Source: CAVHXA01 sp963639765
GTDB taxonomy: Bacteria > Bacillota > Clostridia > Oscillospirales > Oscillospiraceae
Assembly (NCBI GenBank): GCA_963639765.1
Contig: CAVHXA010000009.1
Coordinates: 12,728-76,727, forward strand
DNA: 64,000 nt
Direction: 5' to 3'
Positions 24,228 through 33,349 of the stretch are shown piece after piece. A program made the position numbers and the translations under genes. Below the pieces are notes generated by a model. The model saw only the letters and a list, made by a program, of their open reading frames with translations. It made no database searches and had not been told where the DNA came from. Every line of letters starts with the position of its first letter. The stretch's first letter is position 1.

Positions 24228-25547
24228 ATGAATCTGGTCTATGGCATTAAGGACAAACCCAAATTCGGACAGGTAATTCTCTTCGCTCTGCAGCAGCTTC
24301 TGGCAATCATGGCGGCAACAATCGCCGTACCGACAATTATCGGAAACGGCATGTCACAAACGGCTGCGCTGTTCGGCGCGGGCGTCGGAACCATCGTCTA
24401 CCTGCTCTTTACAAAATTCACAAGCCCGGTATTTCTGGGCTCATCGTTTGCGTTTCTGGGCTCCATGGCCACAGCCTTTGCGGGTGCTGTCTCTCTTCAG
24501 GCGGGCTATGCAGGCCTGATCATCGGCGCTGTTTTTGCCGGCCTCGTATATGTGGTTATCGCCGTTGTGGTCCGGCTGTGCGGTGTAAAATGGATTGACG
24601 TGATTATGCCTGCCGTGGTTATCGGGCCAACCGTTGCCATCATCGGGCTTTCGCTGGCGGGCAATGCCATCAGCGATCTGTGCTCTCCTGCAGTAGAGGG
24701 CGGCAGCCCCTATGTGTGCATTCTCTGCGGACTGATCACACTTGGCGTTACCATGGTCTGCTCGGTTTTCGGTAAGCGCATGCTGAAGATGATCCCGTTC
24801 ATCATCGGAATTCTGGCCGGATATGTGGTTGCCTCGATTTTTACCCTCATCGGCAACGCAACCGGCAACGCCGACCTCCAGATTGTCAATTTCGCCCTGT
24901 TTGAAAGCATCCAGTGGATCCCCGACTTTACCTTTGTCGAGGCGGCCAACGGCTTTGCCGAGATCGACGGCAGCTATCTTGCTACCATCGCCGTAGCCTA
25001 TGTACCGGTTGCCTTTGTGGTTTTTGCCGAGCATATTGCCGACCACAAAAACCTCTCGTCCATCATCGATGTTGACCTCCTCACAAAGCCCGGCCTGCAT
25101 CGCACCCTTCTGGGCGACGGTGTCGGCTCTATCGCGGGGGCCCTGTTCGGAGGCTGCCCCAACACCACCTATGGCGAGTCCATCGGCTGCGTGGCCATTT
25201 CCGGCAATGCTTCTGTCGTTACCATTCTGGCTACAGCTATTCTTGCCATGGTTATTTCCTTCTTCGGCCCGTTCGCTACCTTCCTGGCCACGATTCCAAG
25301 CTGCGTAATGGGCGGTGTGTGCGTTTCGCTGTATGGCTTTATTGCGGTTTCCGGCCTGAAAATGATTCAGCAGGTTGACCTCAACGAAAACCGCAACCTC
25401 TTTGTGGTCTGTGTGATCCTGATTGCGGGTGTTGGCGGCATGACCGTCTCCTTTGGCGAGGTTACCATCACCGAGGTTGCCTGCGCATTGATTCTGGGCA
25501 TTCTCACAAACGTTCTGCTCAGCGGAAAGGACAAAAACAAGGCCTGA
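24228..25547 (+). CDS. uraA: Uracil permease (NCS2 family)
   Basis: A 439-residue nucleobase:cation symporter-2 with about 14 membrane segments. It starts with the typical QQLLAIMAATIAVPTI and has the substrate region VAYVPVAFVVFAEHIADH (Glu and His of the UraA class) and GGCPNTTYGESIG. Uracil rather than xanthine is preferred as substrate because of the adjacent upp and pyrR and the shared leader. GAGGAGT precedes the ATG. Confidence 0.92.
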   Translation: MNLVYGIKDKPKFGQVILFALQQLLAIMAATIAVPTIIGNGMSQTAALFGAGVGTIVYLLFTKFTSPVFLGSSFAFLGSMATAFAGAVSLQAGYAGLIIGAVFAGLVYVVIAVVVRLCGVKWIDVIMPAVVIGPTVAIIGLSLAGNAISDLCSPAVEGGSPYVCILCGLITLGVTMVCSVFGKRMLKMIPFIIGILAGYVVASIFTLIGNATGNADLQIVNFALFESIQWIPDFTFVEAANGFAEIDGSYLATIAVAYVPVAFVVFAEHIADHKNLSSIIDVDLLTKPGLHRTLLGDGVGSIAGALFGGCPNTTYGESIGCVAISGNASVVTILATAILAMVISFFGPFATFLATIPSCVMGGVCVSLYGFIAVSGLKMIQQVDLNENRNLFVVCVILIAGVGGMTVSFGEVTITEVACALILGILTNVLLSGKDKNKA

Positions 25548-25713
25548 CGCTACAGCAAAAAGACGACCAACAGTCTCTTGCCGGCCTTTCTGCCGGTCTG
25601 TGCGGCGCATCCTGCAAAAACACCTGCTGCATGCTTCGCTATTTTCGGCCATATGGTCTGATGATTCCGACAAAGCAAAAGGCAGTACGGTACGCTTCAT
25701 CAGAATAAATGTG

Positions 25714-25775
25714 TTCCCTGCGTAAAGGACGGAATATCGATTCACCTTATACGCAGGGAATTTTGCACTTTTTAT
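25714..25775 (+). terminator. Terminator after uraA
   Basis: TTCCCTGCGT (25714-25723) and ACGCAGGGAA (25751-25760) form a 10-bp stem followed by TTTTGCACTTTTT. It separates uraA from the amino acid permease. The rest of 25548-25879 holds only the promoter described next. Confidence 0.75.
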
Positions 25776-25811
25776 GTGCTGCAAGCCCTGAGCGGAAAAT
25801 GTGAAAAACAG

Positions 25812-25840
25812 TTGACGCTAGTGCAATAAAGCGTTAAAAT
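25812..25840 (+). promoter_or_regulatory. Promoter of the amino acid permease operon
   Basis: TTGACG (25812-25817), a 17-bp spacer and TAAAAT (25835-25840), within 40 bp of the gene. Confidence 0.7.
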
Positions 25841-25879
25841 GGATAAAATTCGCATTATTATGCATTAGGAGTGAAAGCA

Positions 25880-27301
25880 GTGGAAAACAAAATGGAAAAA
25901 CGCTATGGCCTTCCAACGGCTATTTCCATGGTCATTGGAATCGTAATCGGCTCCGGCGTATTTATCAAGGGAGGAAAGGTCCTCAGCCTCACCGGCGGAA
26001 ACCTGCTGCAGGGCATTGCGGTTGTCGGACTGGTTGGCCTGATCTGCATTATCTGCTCGCTGGTTTTTGCCGAGCTGGGCAGCAAATACGAAAAGGTCAA
26101 CGGTGTGGTTGACTATGCAGAGGTTGCTCTTGGACCGAAATACGCATATTATGTCGGGTGGTTCATGACCACCATCTACACTCCCGCACTTTGCGCGATA
26201 CTGGCCTTTTTTGCGGCCATGATGTTCCTGCAGCTCTTCGGCATTGCGGCCATTGATTTTTCAACAGCCACAATCAACCCGGTTGCCATCGGCGTCGGCG
26301 CATCATTCCTGATGCTTGGCTATGGTGTCAATACGCTCAGCCCCAAGCTCGCCGGCAGGCTTCAGGTCAGCATGACGGTAATCAAGCTCATTCCCCTGAT
26401 TCTGATGGGTGTGGTCGGCACCATTGTCGGACTGGCTCGCGGTACGACACTCGATGTAATCAACTATGTGAACACATCGGCCTATACGCCCGTTCCCGGA
26501 GGATTTTTCAAGGCGGTTGTCGGGTTTGCCTTCTCCTATGAGGGTTGGATTCTGGCTACATCCATCAACGCCGAGCTGAAAAACGCAAAGCGGAACCTTC
26601 CTCTTGCTCTGACCATCGGCGCTCTTGCCACCACGGTGATCTATGCACTGTATATTTTCTCCATGAGTGTTGTAGGCGATGTAGACACCATCATCAGCAC
26701 CTGGCCCTTTGGCGAAACGCTGGCTCGGATCGCTTTTTCCGAGGTATTCGGCACAGTGGTCGGAACGGTGGTTTATGTATTTGTAACCATCAGCTGCCTG
26801 GGCACAATGAACGGCCTGATCATGGCTTCGTGCCGCGGTCTTTATGCCCTGTCTGCGCGCGGCCTCGGCCCTGCGCCCGAGTTCTTCGGAAACGTTGACA
26901 GCCAGAACAACTTCTCCATCAAATCCGCCGTATTCGGCATGATGACGGGCGGCTTCTGGTATGGCTGGACAGTTATGATGTGGATGGGCGGCCCGGATAT
27001 GTTCGGCGCCGTGCACAACTGCGCATGGCTGGCCTGGGAACCCGACGAAATCGGGATCATCTGCCTGTATATCATGTATATCCCCATGATGATCGGCCTG
27101 ATGGTCAAGGCAAAGGAAATGAATCCTGTCAAGCGCTTTGTTTTGCCGAGCCTGGGCCTGCTGTGCTGCCTGTTTTTTGCCTATGCCATCTGGAACGGTT
27201 ATGGCTTTGAGCGGTGTGTCGGCTTTTTCATTTTCTTTCTCGTGGTGGAATTCATTGGTTTTCTGGTTAAAAATGCCGGCCACAGAAACAGGAAGAAATA
27301 A
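25880..27301 (+). CDS. APC superfamily amino acid permease
   Basis: A 473-residue amino acid/polyamine/organocation transporter with 12 or more membrane segments. The first segment carries the substrate-backbone motif IGSGVFIKGG. A long EGWILATSINAELKNAKR loop follows in the middle, as in bacterial LAT-like exchangers. The GTG at 25880 is favoured because AGGAG ends 8 bp upstream; a GTG nine bases earlier overlaps that site. The specificity is unknown. Two downstream genes (HD hydrolase, phosphohexomutase) are close enough for one transcript. Confidence 0.88.
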   Translation: MENKMEKRYGLPTAISMVIGIVIGSGVFIKGGKVLSLTGGNLLQGIAVVGLVGLICIICSLVFAELGSKYEKVNGVVDYAEVALGPKYAYYVGWFMTTIYTPALCAILAFFAAMMFLQLFGIAAIDFSTATINPVAIGVGASFLMLGYGVNTLSPKLAGRLQVSMTVIKLIPLILMGVVGTIVGLARGTTLDVINYVNTSAYTPVPGGFFKAVVGFAFSYEGWILATSINAELKNAKRNLPLALTIGALATTVIYALYIFSMSVVGDVDTIISTWPFGETLARIAFSEVFGTVVGTVVYVFVTISCLGTMNGLIMASCRGLYALSARGLGPAPEFFGNVDSQNNFSIKSAVFGMMTGGFWYGWTVMMWMGGPDMFGAVHNCAWLAWEPDEIGIICLYIMYIPMMIGLMVKAKEMNPVKRFVLPSLGLLCCLFFAYAIWNGYGFERCVGFFIFFLVVEFIGFLVKNAGHRNRKK

Positions 27302-27309
27302 GTCACGCC

Positions 27310-27897
27310 ATGACGCAGCGCGAACTGATCAGCTTTATGGCTCTGGCGGAAAAGCTGAAATGCCGGACACGGCACAGCTGGACATCTACAGGGCGTCGCG
27401 AAAGCGTGGCGGAGCACAGCTGGCGGCTTAGCCTGATGTCTCTGCTGCTGCAGAGGGAATTCCCGGATCTGGACATGAACAGAGTAACCGCGATGTGCCT
27501 CGTTCACGATCTGGGTGAGGCAATTACCGGCGATATTCCGTCCTTTGACAAGACACAGGAAGACGAGGATCACGAACGGCAGGCTGTTTCAGAGCTCCTG
27601 TCCGCCCTGCCGCAGGATACGTCCCGGCAGCTTTCGGCCCTGTTTGAAGAAATTTTCGCCTGTCATACGCCGGAGGCCCATCTGTTTCATGCACTCGACA
27701 GACTGGAGGCTGTAATGAGCCACAATGAGGCACCGCTCTCTACCTGGATTCCCCTCGAATACAGTGAAAACCTGACCTATGGTCAGCAGCAGGCCGAATT
27801 TTTCGCCTGGACAGCGGCTCTGCGGCAGGAGCTTTATTCCGACAGCGTGCGGAAGATTGCACAGTGCAACTGCGCAGACGCTGCAGAGGACGGCTGA
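27310..27897 (+). CDS. HD-domain phosphohydrolase, YfbR/HDDC2-like
   Basis: A 195-residue metal-dependent HD hydrolase resembling YfbR 5'-deoxynucleotidases. The metal ligands are visible: H36 in AEHSW, H66-D67 in VHDLGE and a distal Asp at about 130 in HALDRLEA. Relatives dephosphorylate deoxynucleoside monophosphates. It starts eight bases after the permease stop, and the mutase starts one base after its own stop. Confidence 0.85.
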   Translation: MTQRELISFMALAEKLKCRTRHSWTSTGRRESVAEHSWRLSLMSLLLQREFPDLDMNRVTAMCLVHDLGEAITGDIPSFDKTQEDEDHERQAVSELLSALPQDTSRQLSALFEEIFACHTPEAHLFHALDRLEAVMSHNEAPLSTWIPLEYSENLTYGQQQAEFFAWTAALRQELYSDSVRKIAQCNCADAAEDG

Positions 27898-27898
27898 A

Positions 27899-29548
27899 AT
27901 GGACGCACCCGGCAGATACAGCGTCTGGATGAATAATCGCGATATCGACGATGAAACGCACCGGCAGCTGGCGACAATGTCCGACGCGCAGATACAGGAA
28001 CATTTTTCAGCCGAACTGGATTTTGGAACAGCAGGGATCCGCGGCCGCATGGGCGTGGGCACCGGCTTTATGAATTCCTATGTTGTGCGGCGTGCAGCGG
28101 CGGGGCTGGCCCGTTTGCTGACAGAACAAAAAAAGGAACGGCAGGGCGTGGTGATTGCTTATGACACGCGCTGCAACAGCTCAGATTTTGCGAATGCCGC
28201 AGCACGGACGATCTGTGCTGCGGGTGTTCGTGTTCATATATTCCGTGAGCCGGCAGCCACGCCGCTTCTATGCTTTGCCCTGGTTCGCCTTGGGGCTGCG
28301 GCCGGCATTGTCATTACGGCCAGTCACAATACGTCTGACTGCAACGGATTTAAGGTATTCGACCATACCGGCTGCCAGCTGGATATACAGAAGGCTGCGC
28401 AGCTGGCTGAGGCTATGCGGGAATGCTCCTATACACCGCCCATGCAGTCCGAAGAGTCCGCATACAATACCGGTATGCTGCAGAGCGTAAAGCCGCAGAT
28501 GATAGGGGCTTTCCTTCAAGCGGCATCCTGCCGGGCGCGGATGACGGACACGGAGACAAAACGGCGGCTGCACATAGTATACACGCCGCTGCACGGAACG
28601 GGAGCAGCGCTTGTGCCCACACTTTTATACGGACAGGGCTATACGAGCCTGACAGCCGTAGAGGCACAGATGATTCCGGACGGCCGATTTCCAACGGTAA
28701 AGACACCCAATCCGGAGGTGCCGGAGACACTGGAAATGGCTATCGGACAGGCACGGTCCGAACGGGCCGATCTGGTTCTTGCAACCGATCCGGACTGCGA
28801 CCGCGTATGCGCTGCGGCTGCAGACAGCAGCGGCATCTGGCGGCAGATCACAGGAAGTGAGCTGGGCGGCCTGCTGCTGGATTATCTGAGTGAACGCGGG
28901 AAAACGGCTGACCCTATTGCCATTACCACCGTTGTGACAGGGGGTCTGGGGCCTGCTCTGGCGGCCGTTCGCGGCATGGAGCTGCGCAAAACGCTTACGG
29001 GATTCAAGCATATCGGCGCCGAGCTCAACCGCATGACGGACAGCGAGCGCAGCCGCTTTTTGCTGGGCTACGAAGAAAGCTGCGGCTACCTTATCGGCAG
29101 CACGGCCCGCGACAAGGATGCAGCCACCGCAGCTCTTGTCGTGTGCGAAATGGCAGCATATTATAAGGCGCAGGGCCTGACTCTGCCGGACCGGCTGAGG
29201 CAGCTTCATGTATTGTGCGGCTGGCCGCTTGAAAAAACACGCAGTATTTCGTTTGCGGGCGCGAATGGCGGGCGGAGGATGATTGACCTGATGCAGCGCA
29301 TTGGCCGGAATATGTCGGTCAGACAGGATTGCTGCCGCGTTCTGGATTATCGAGTCGGGATCGATAATCTGCCGCCGGCCGATTTGATCAGGATCTGTTT
29401 TTCCGACGGAAGCTGGCTGGCTGTGCGGCCATCCGGGACCGAGCCGAGGCTCAAGCTGTATTTTTCGGTAAATGCTTCAACACGGCAGCTTGCACAGAGC
29501 AGACTGCATGCGCTTGAGACCGCAGTCGAGATCATTCTGCAGGAATGA
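27899..29548 (+). CDS. pgcA: Phosphoglucomutase/phosphomannomutase
   Basis: A 549-residue alpha-D-phosphohexomutase that interconverts glucose or mannose 1- and 6-phosphates. All four sites are present: the phosphoserine loop TASHNTSD (Ser142), the metal loop ATDPDCDR, the sugar loop GYEESCGY and the phosphate loop VRPSGTEPR. The length and GTAGIRG start match the Firmicutes PgcA group. It supplies glucose-1-phosphate for envelope sugars. The exact substrate range is not shown by sequence. Confidence 0.93.
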   Translation: MDAPGRYSVWMNNRDIDDETHRQLATMSDAQIQEHFSAELDFGTAGIRGRMGVGTGFMNSYVVRRAAAGLARLLTEQKKERQGVVIAYDTRCNSSDFANAAARTICAAGVRVHIFREPAATPLLCFALVRLGAAAGIVITASHNTSDCNGFKVFDHTGCQLDIQKAAQLAEAMRECSYTPPMQSEESAYNTGMLQSVKPQMIGAFLQAASCRARMTDTETKRRLHIVYTPLHGTGAALVPTLLYGQGYTSLTAVEAQMIPDGRFPTVKTPNPEVPETLEMAIGQARSERADLVLATDPDCDRVCAAAADSSGIWRQITGSELGGLLLDYLSERGKTADPIAITTVVTGGLGPALAAVRGMELRKTLTGFKHIGAELNRMTDSERSRFLLGYEESCGYLIGSTARDKDAATAALVVCEMAAYYKAQGLTLPDRLRQLHVLCGWPLEKTRSISFAGANGGRRMIDLMQRIGRNMSVRQDCCRVLDYRVGIDNLPPADLIRICFSDGSWLAVRPSGTEPRLKLYFSVNASTRQLAQSRLHALETAVEIILQE

Positions 29549-29616
29549 CGGCATCACGAAACTTCTGCAAAACTGCTGCAAAAGGCGGCTTCGGCACAGA
29601 CGCTTCTTTGAACAGA

Positions 29617-29663
29617 AGAAAAACAGCGGGAGACAACACAAAAATCCGTGGAGTCTCCCGCTG
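29617..29663 (-). terminator. Terminator of the Fe-S flavoprotein gene
   Basis: CAGCGGGAGAC and GTCTCCCGCTG form a perfect 11-bp stem (29624-29663). On the minus strand TTTTTCTTC follows. It is about 130 bp beyond the stop codon. The gap 29549-29790 shows nothing else. Confidence 0.75.
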
Positions 29664-29790
29664 AAATATTATGCTGATTTTCAAGTCGGTCCGGGCTGCA
29701 GCGCAGCCGTCTGTTTGCGTATAGAAAAAGCAGACGGATCAATTCCAAACAGAAACAACAGCTGCGTGCAGACAGCTTTTTATTGCTGCT

Positions 29791-31530
29791 TCAGGAAAGG
29801 TCCTGCTCAATCTGAACTGCGGCCTGATACCCGCTTGCACAGGCATAGGCAAAATCATTGATGATTTCGAGCTTTTCTCCGCCGGGTGCGATATAGCGGT
29901 TTCCTACCGCATCACCTGCGCAATACAGCCCGGGCACGGGCTTGCCGCCGGAGAGGACTCTGGTATTCGGATCGATGTCGATGCCGCCAAATACTCCGTC
30001 TGAGGCAATGTGCGTCTGAATTGCAAAGAAAGGTGCCGTTTCGATAGGGATCATATATTCGGCGGGCTTGAAGAAGTCGGCATCGCGCCCCTGATGGCAC
30101 AGTGCATTGTATCGCTGCACGGTCTGCACCAGAGTCTGACGGTCACAGCCAATCTGGTCTGCCAGATCCTCGAGCGTGTCGGCTGCATAGTAGTGACCGC
30201 CTTTGAGCTCTTTTGCCGCCTGTGCGACATCCTCGGCAGAGGGCTTTTCCATGCTCATGCCGGCAATGGGCGGGCCGCCGGGACCGCCGCCTCCGGCAAC
30301 GGAGGCACCGGGATTGTATTTGCCCTGTGCATCGGGAACCCCTGCGGCTACGTTGCGTCCGGTGCGATCGTAGTGCTGACGATAACCGGGCAGCGGATCC
30401 ATTTCGTAGAGATTTTTATCCAGAATGGTGTAGCTCAGGGCCTGAGGCTGCTTGAGCTGTGACCACACAGGGCCCTCACCGTCGGTCCAGGTTTCGTTGA
30501 TCCAGCGCCTGCCTTCCGCATTGACCTTCAGGGCTTCTCCGCGGCTTACGGAATTTCCGATCGGACCGATAAACGGAACACCGCGCCCGCCAAGATAGGC
30601 GGCAGCCACGCTCTTGAGGTCTACGTCGATGCCGGCCTGCCTGGCCAGGGTGATGTGGTCGCCCGTGCATGAGGGAAGCCGGTGCGGGGTGGGCCGCGTA
30701 AAGGCGTTGTAGTATTCCGGCACGGTTTCCTTTAATACCGGACCGTGGGCGACGTTGCCGGTGGCCAGCAGACAGGCACGGCAGGTGACAATGGTAAGGC
30801 CGCCCGGGTCCTGCGCGATTACGCCGCAGACCTTTCCGTTTTCTGTAATCAGCTGCCTGGCAGCTGTTTCGGTGCATATTGTTACACCGAGTTCCCTGAG
30901 GCGGGCCTCGCATTTTTCAACGATAAACTGACCGGCCGGTTTTCCGCCGCGCTTCGAGCTGATGCCCTTGCCAAACGGGGTCTGGCCGTATTCAAAGTTT
31001 TCTTCCATGTTGGCCCAGGTACACATCCAGTCAAACATGCCCGGCAGAGCACGGAAGGTGTTGTAGACCAGCTGGGGATCAAGCTCCCATCGTACGGTAG
31101 CCATGGCAGAGCGGACATAATCGTCCGTCTGGTCCGGAGTGCCGGCTGCACGTTCCCATGCAGTGCCGAACATGCGGATGCCCTGCGCGTATTGTCCGCC
31201 GCCGCCCAGTGTCTGCAGCTTTTCGAGGATAACAACCTTTTTGCCGCTTTCGGCAAAGCGTGCGGCCGCAATCACACCGGATGAGCCTCCGCCGATGATC
31301 AGAAGATCACAGTCATAAACATTTGCCTGCTCATGCGTTTCGGGTACAGGCGGCACATAGCCGACGGGGTGGATAATGCGCATTCTGCACGCCGCAGCAC
31401 AGGCTCCGCAGTCGATGCATTTTTCCGCGTCGATGGTCTGCCCGAGACCATTGTAGTGCAGGGCTCCGGTGGGGCAGATCCCGGAACAGCGACCGCAGGT
31501 GATGCATGTTCCTTTTACTTCGTATGCCAT
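29791..31530 (-). CDS. Ferredoxin-FAD oxidoreductase fusion
   Basis: A 579-residue enzyme with an N-terminal 2x[4Fe-4S] ferredoxin domain (Cys 9, 12, 15, 19 and 38, 41, 44, 48) joined to a fumarate-reductase-type FAD domain (IIGGGSSG at 78-85; C-terminal GLYCAGDAVGNRY). The ferredoxin part would feed electrons to FAD for reduction of an organic substrate, in contrast to the enzyme at 3047, which has no such domain. A Gly/Pro stretch (AGGGGPGGPPIAG) interrupts the substrate domain at about residue 420, matching the low-complexity theme of the other accessory proteins. There is no signal peptide. AAAGGAG precedes the ATG. An AraC regulator gene lies upstream on the same strand. Confidence 0.88.
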   Translation of the reverse strand: MAYEVKGTCITCGRCSGICPTGALHYNGLGQTIDAEKCIDCGACAAACRMRIIHPVGYVPPVPETHEQANVYDCDLLIIGGGSSGVIAAARFAESGKKVVILEKLQTLGGGGQYAQGIRMFGTAWERAAGTPDQTDDYVRSAMATVRWELDPQLVYNTFRALPGMFDWMCTWANMEENFEYGQTPFGKGISSKRGGKPAGQFIVEKCEARLRELGVTICTETAARQLITENGKVCGVIAQDPGGLTIVTCRACLLATGNVAHGPVLKETVPEYYNAFTRPTPHRLPSCTGDHITLARQAGIDVDLKSVAAAYLGGRGVPFIGPIGNSVSRGEALKVNAEGRRWINETWTDGEGPVWSQLKQPQALSYTILDKNLYEMDPLPGYRQHYDRTGRNVAAGVPDAQGKYNPGASVAGGGGPGGPPIAGMSMEKPSAEDVAQAAKELKGGHYYAADTLEDLADQIGCDRQTLVQTVQRYNALCHQGRDADFFKPAEYMIPIETAPFFAIQTHIASDGVFGGIDIDPNTRVLSGGKPVPGLYCAGDAVGNRYIAPGGEKLEIINDFAYACASGYQAAVQIEQDLS

Positions 31531-31676
31531 AGATAACTCCTTTCAGGTTTGCAGGTTCGTATACAAACATCATCTTATCACAAAAACCGCCCGTTGTACA
31601 GAAGAAAAACAGCACGAAAAGAAGCACAGGTGCGGGCCGACGAAAGGGCATATGGATTCCGGTTCCCGGGTCGTAC

Positions 31677-31719
31677 GAAAAAAAGCCGGCGCGGAGAAGG
31701 ACAGCACAGCTCCGCGCGG
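31677..31719 (-). terminator. Terminator of AraC regulator 2
   Basis: On the minus strand a GCGCGGAG / CTCCGCGC stem is followed by CGGCTTTTTTT (seven T at 31678-31684). It separates the regulator from the flavoprotein gene, so the latter needs its own promoter; a weak TAAGAT box occurs at about 31575. Confidence 0.75.
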
Positions 31720-31726
31720 CAGATAC

Positions 31727-33037
31727 TTATTCTTTTTCCGTAAAGGTGCTGCGGTATTGTGTAGGGGTCATTCCCTCGAGCTTTTTGAAAACACGGGTGA
31801 GCGTCCAGGCACTCAGATATCCTACCTGCTCGGCAACCTGCGTGAGCGTGCAGTCGGTGTGGATCAGAATCGGTTTGGCTGCGTCGATTCGTACACGGTG
31901 CAGATAGTCCAGCGGACCCGTGCCCATGGCCCGCTTGAAGCTTCGTGAAAGACTTGACAGGCTCATGGAGAAAATACGGCTGAGCGCCGAGACATCCAGA
32001 TCGGGATCGCAATGGTGTTCGTGAATATAGGCAACGATAGCGTCGGCTCCGGACACGGTGGGCTGCTGCAGGCGGCTGAAATATTCGATGATGTCGTTCT
32101 GGATGGTCTCAATGCTGGTGAAACGCAGTGTTTCGTTGGGCGGAGCATGCCACGAGGGAACCTCCTCATGTCGATCCGGACGACACAGAGCGTCGGCCAG
32201 TGAAAAGAGAAGCTCGGTATATTGCCGCACAAAGCCAACATGTGCCAGGTCCACCATGGTATAATTGGTTACCATCATCAGCATCAGCTCACAGGCATCG
32301 TCATACAGTCCCTGCGCCAGATTGGAAATCAGACGGTTCAGAACCTGGTCCGGCGGAATGGAACCAAGTATCTGGTGGCCGGAGGACTGATAGTCGTAAT
32401 AGGTCAGCACCGGCGCGCGCTCTGAAAACAGTTCGGCATAGCGCATGAGCTGAACCGCCTGTGTATAGGCCTGACTCAGCTGGTCAAGCCCGGAAAAGAC
32501 GGCGCTGACCGTAATGAATAAAAGCAGCTGCTCCTGACGTTCAACAGACGAGAGCTCCTGCTGCAGAGCTCCGGCCAGCTCGGCCATGGTTTCTTCGGGC
32601 CGGGGGCACGGTTCGGCAGGATTCAGCAGGGCGACCAGATACTCGTCTTTTCTGGTAAAGAGTACTCCGGTGCAGCTTCTGCCAAGAACCGCAGTCAGTC
32701 GTTCACGCAGGATGCCGCCGCGTTCTCCTTCGCTGAAATAGCGATGGCGGTCGTCGTATTGACGGCCGCTGGTATCTTCGGCACGGATACAGGCTACGGC
32801 ACAAAGCGCGGAGCGGAAGTTGGCCATTTTCTGAGCTACGGCGGCTTCGGCAGGGTGGTTCAGATTGTCCCGGATGCGGGGAATATCGCCAAATACGTCC
32901 TGCCCATCGAGACAGCTCGAAAATATGCTCTCTTCATAGCGTTCCTGTACCCGTTCAAGCTCCAGCCGGGCTGCATCCAGAGCCTGCTGCAGCTGCGCGG
33001 GATCCGGATTTTGCGTTGTATGCTCCTGTACTGACAT
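31727..33037 (-). CDS. AraC-family transcriptional regulator 2
   Basis: A 436-residue paralogue of the regulator at 7979-9256: an N-terminal helical segment, a central sensory region with no recognised ligand domain, and a C-terminal AraC domain (about 335-436). This ends in QVGYLSAWTLTRVFKK and GMTPTQYR, nearly identical to its paralogue. The ATG at 33037 follows AAGGAGG. It is probably the local activator of the downstream Fe-S flavoprotein gene. It has a strong promoter of its own. Confidence 0.85.
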   Translation of the reverse strand: MSVQEHTTQNPDPAQLQQALDAARLELERVQERYEESIFSSCLDGQDVFGDIPRIRDNLNHPAEAAVAQKMANFRSALCAVACIRAEDTSGRQYDDRHRYFSEGERGGILRERLTAVLGRSCTGVLFTRKDEYLVALLNPAEPCPRPEETMAELAGALQQELSSVERQEQLLLFITVSAVFSGLDQLSQAYTQAVQLMRYAELFSERAPVLTYYDYQSSGHQILGSIPPDQVLNRLISNLAQGLYDDACELMLMMVTNYTMVDLAHVGFVRQYTELLFSLADALCRPDRHEEVPSWHAPPNETLRFTSIETIQNDIIEYFSRLQQPTVSGADAIVAYIHEHHCDPDLDVSALSRIFSMSLSSLSRSFKRAMGTGPLDYLHRVRIDAAKPILIHTDCTLTQVAEQVGYLSAWTLTRVFKKLEGMTPTQYRSTFTEKE

Positions 33038-33072
33038 ATTTTCTCCGCCCTCCTTCACAGCCTTATACAAAG

Positions 33073-33101
33073 ATTATACAGCCGCCGTACACGCATTGCA
33101 A
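33073..33101 (-). promoter_or_regulatory. Promoter of AraC regulator 2
   Basis: On the minus strand TTGCAA (33096-33101), a 17-bp spacer and a perfect TATAAT (33073-33078). Confidence 0.7.
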
Positions 33102-33248
33102 GACGGGAGCGGATGTCGGAAACGAAAATGAGGCACGGACCTCGTTTTCTGCTTTCATCGCAAGCTCTGCTCGAAACGCGTGATTGCGGACAGATTTTGT
33201 TTGGCTTCTAACTGTTATGTCGGCAGGCCGGTGCTGCGGCTTTTGGCC

Positions 33249-33277
33249 TTGTACTGCGGGCGGATGTGTGATAAAAT
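33249..33277 (+). promoter_or_regulatory. Promoter of the recJ operon
   Basis: TTGTAC (33249-33254), a 17-bp spacer and TAAAAT (33272-33277), 70-90 bp before recJ. The rest of 33038-33349 contains only this and the divergent regulator promoter. Confidence 0.6.
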
Positions 33278-33349
33278 AAAGGTTGAAATTCTTTGAAAAC
33301 TGCTGCCGGGAAAGCAAACCCGGGCAGGCTCTGCCGAAGGTCGGCAGAT

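Noticed and set aside
25548..25713. Minus-strand gene after uraA
   Set aside because: Open frames here are continuations of the uraA antisense frame without a start site or coding pattern.
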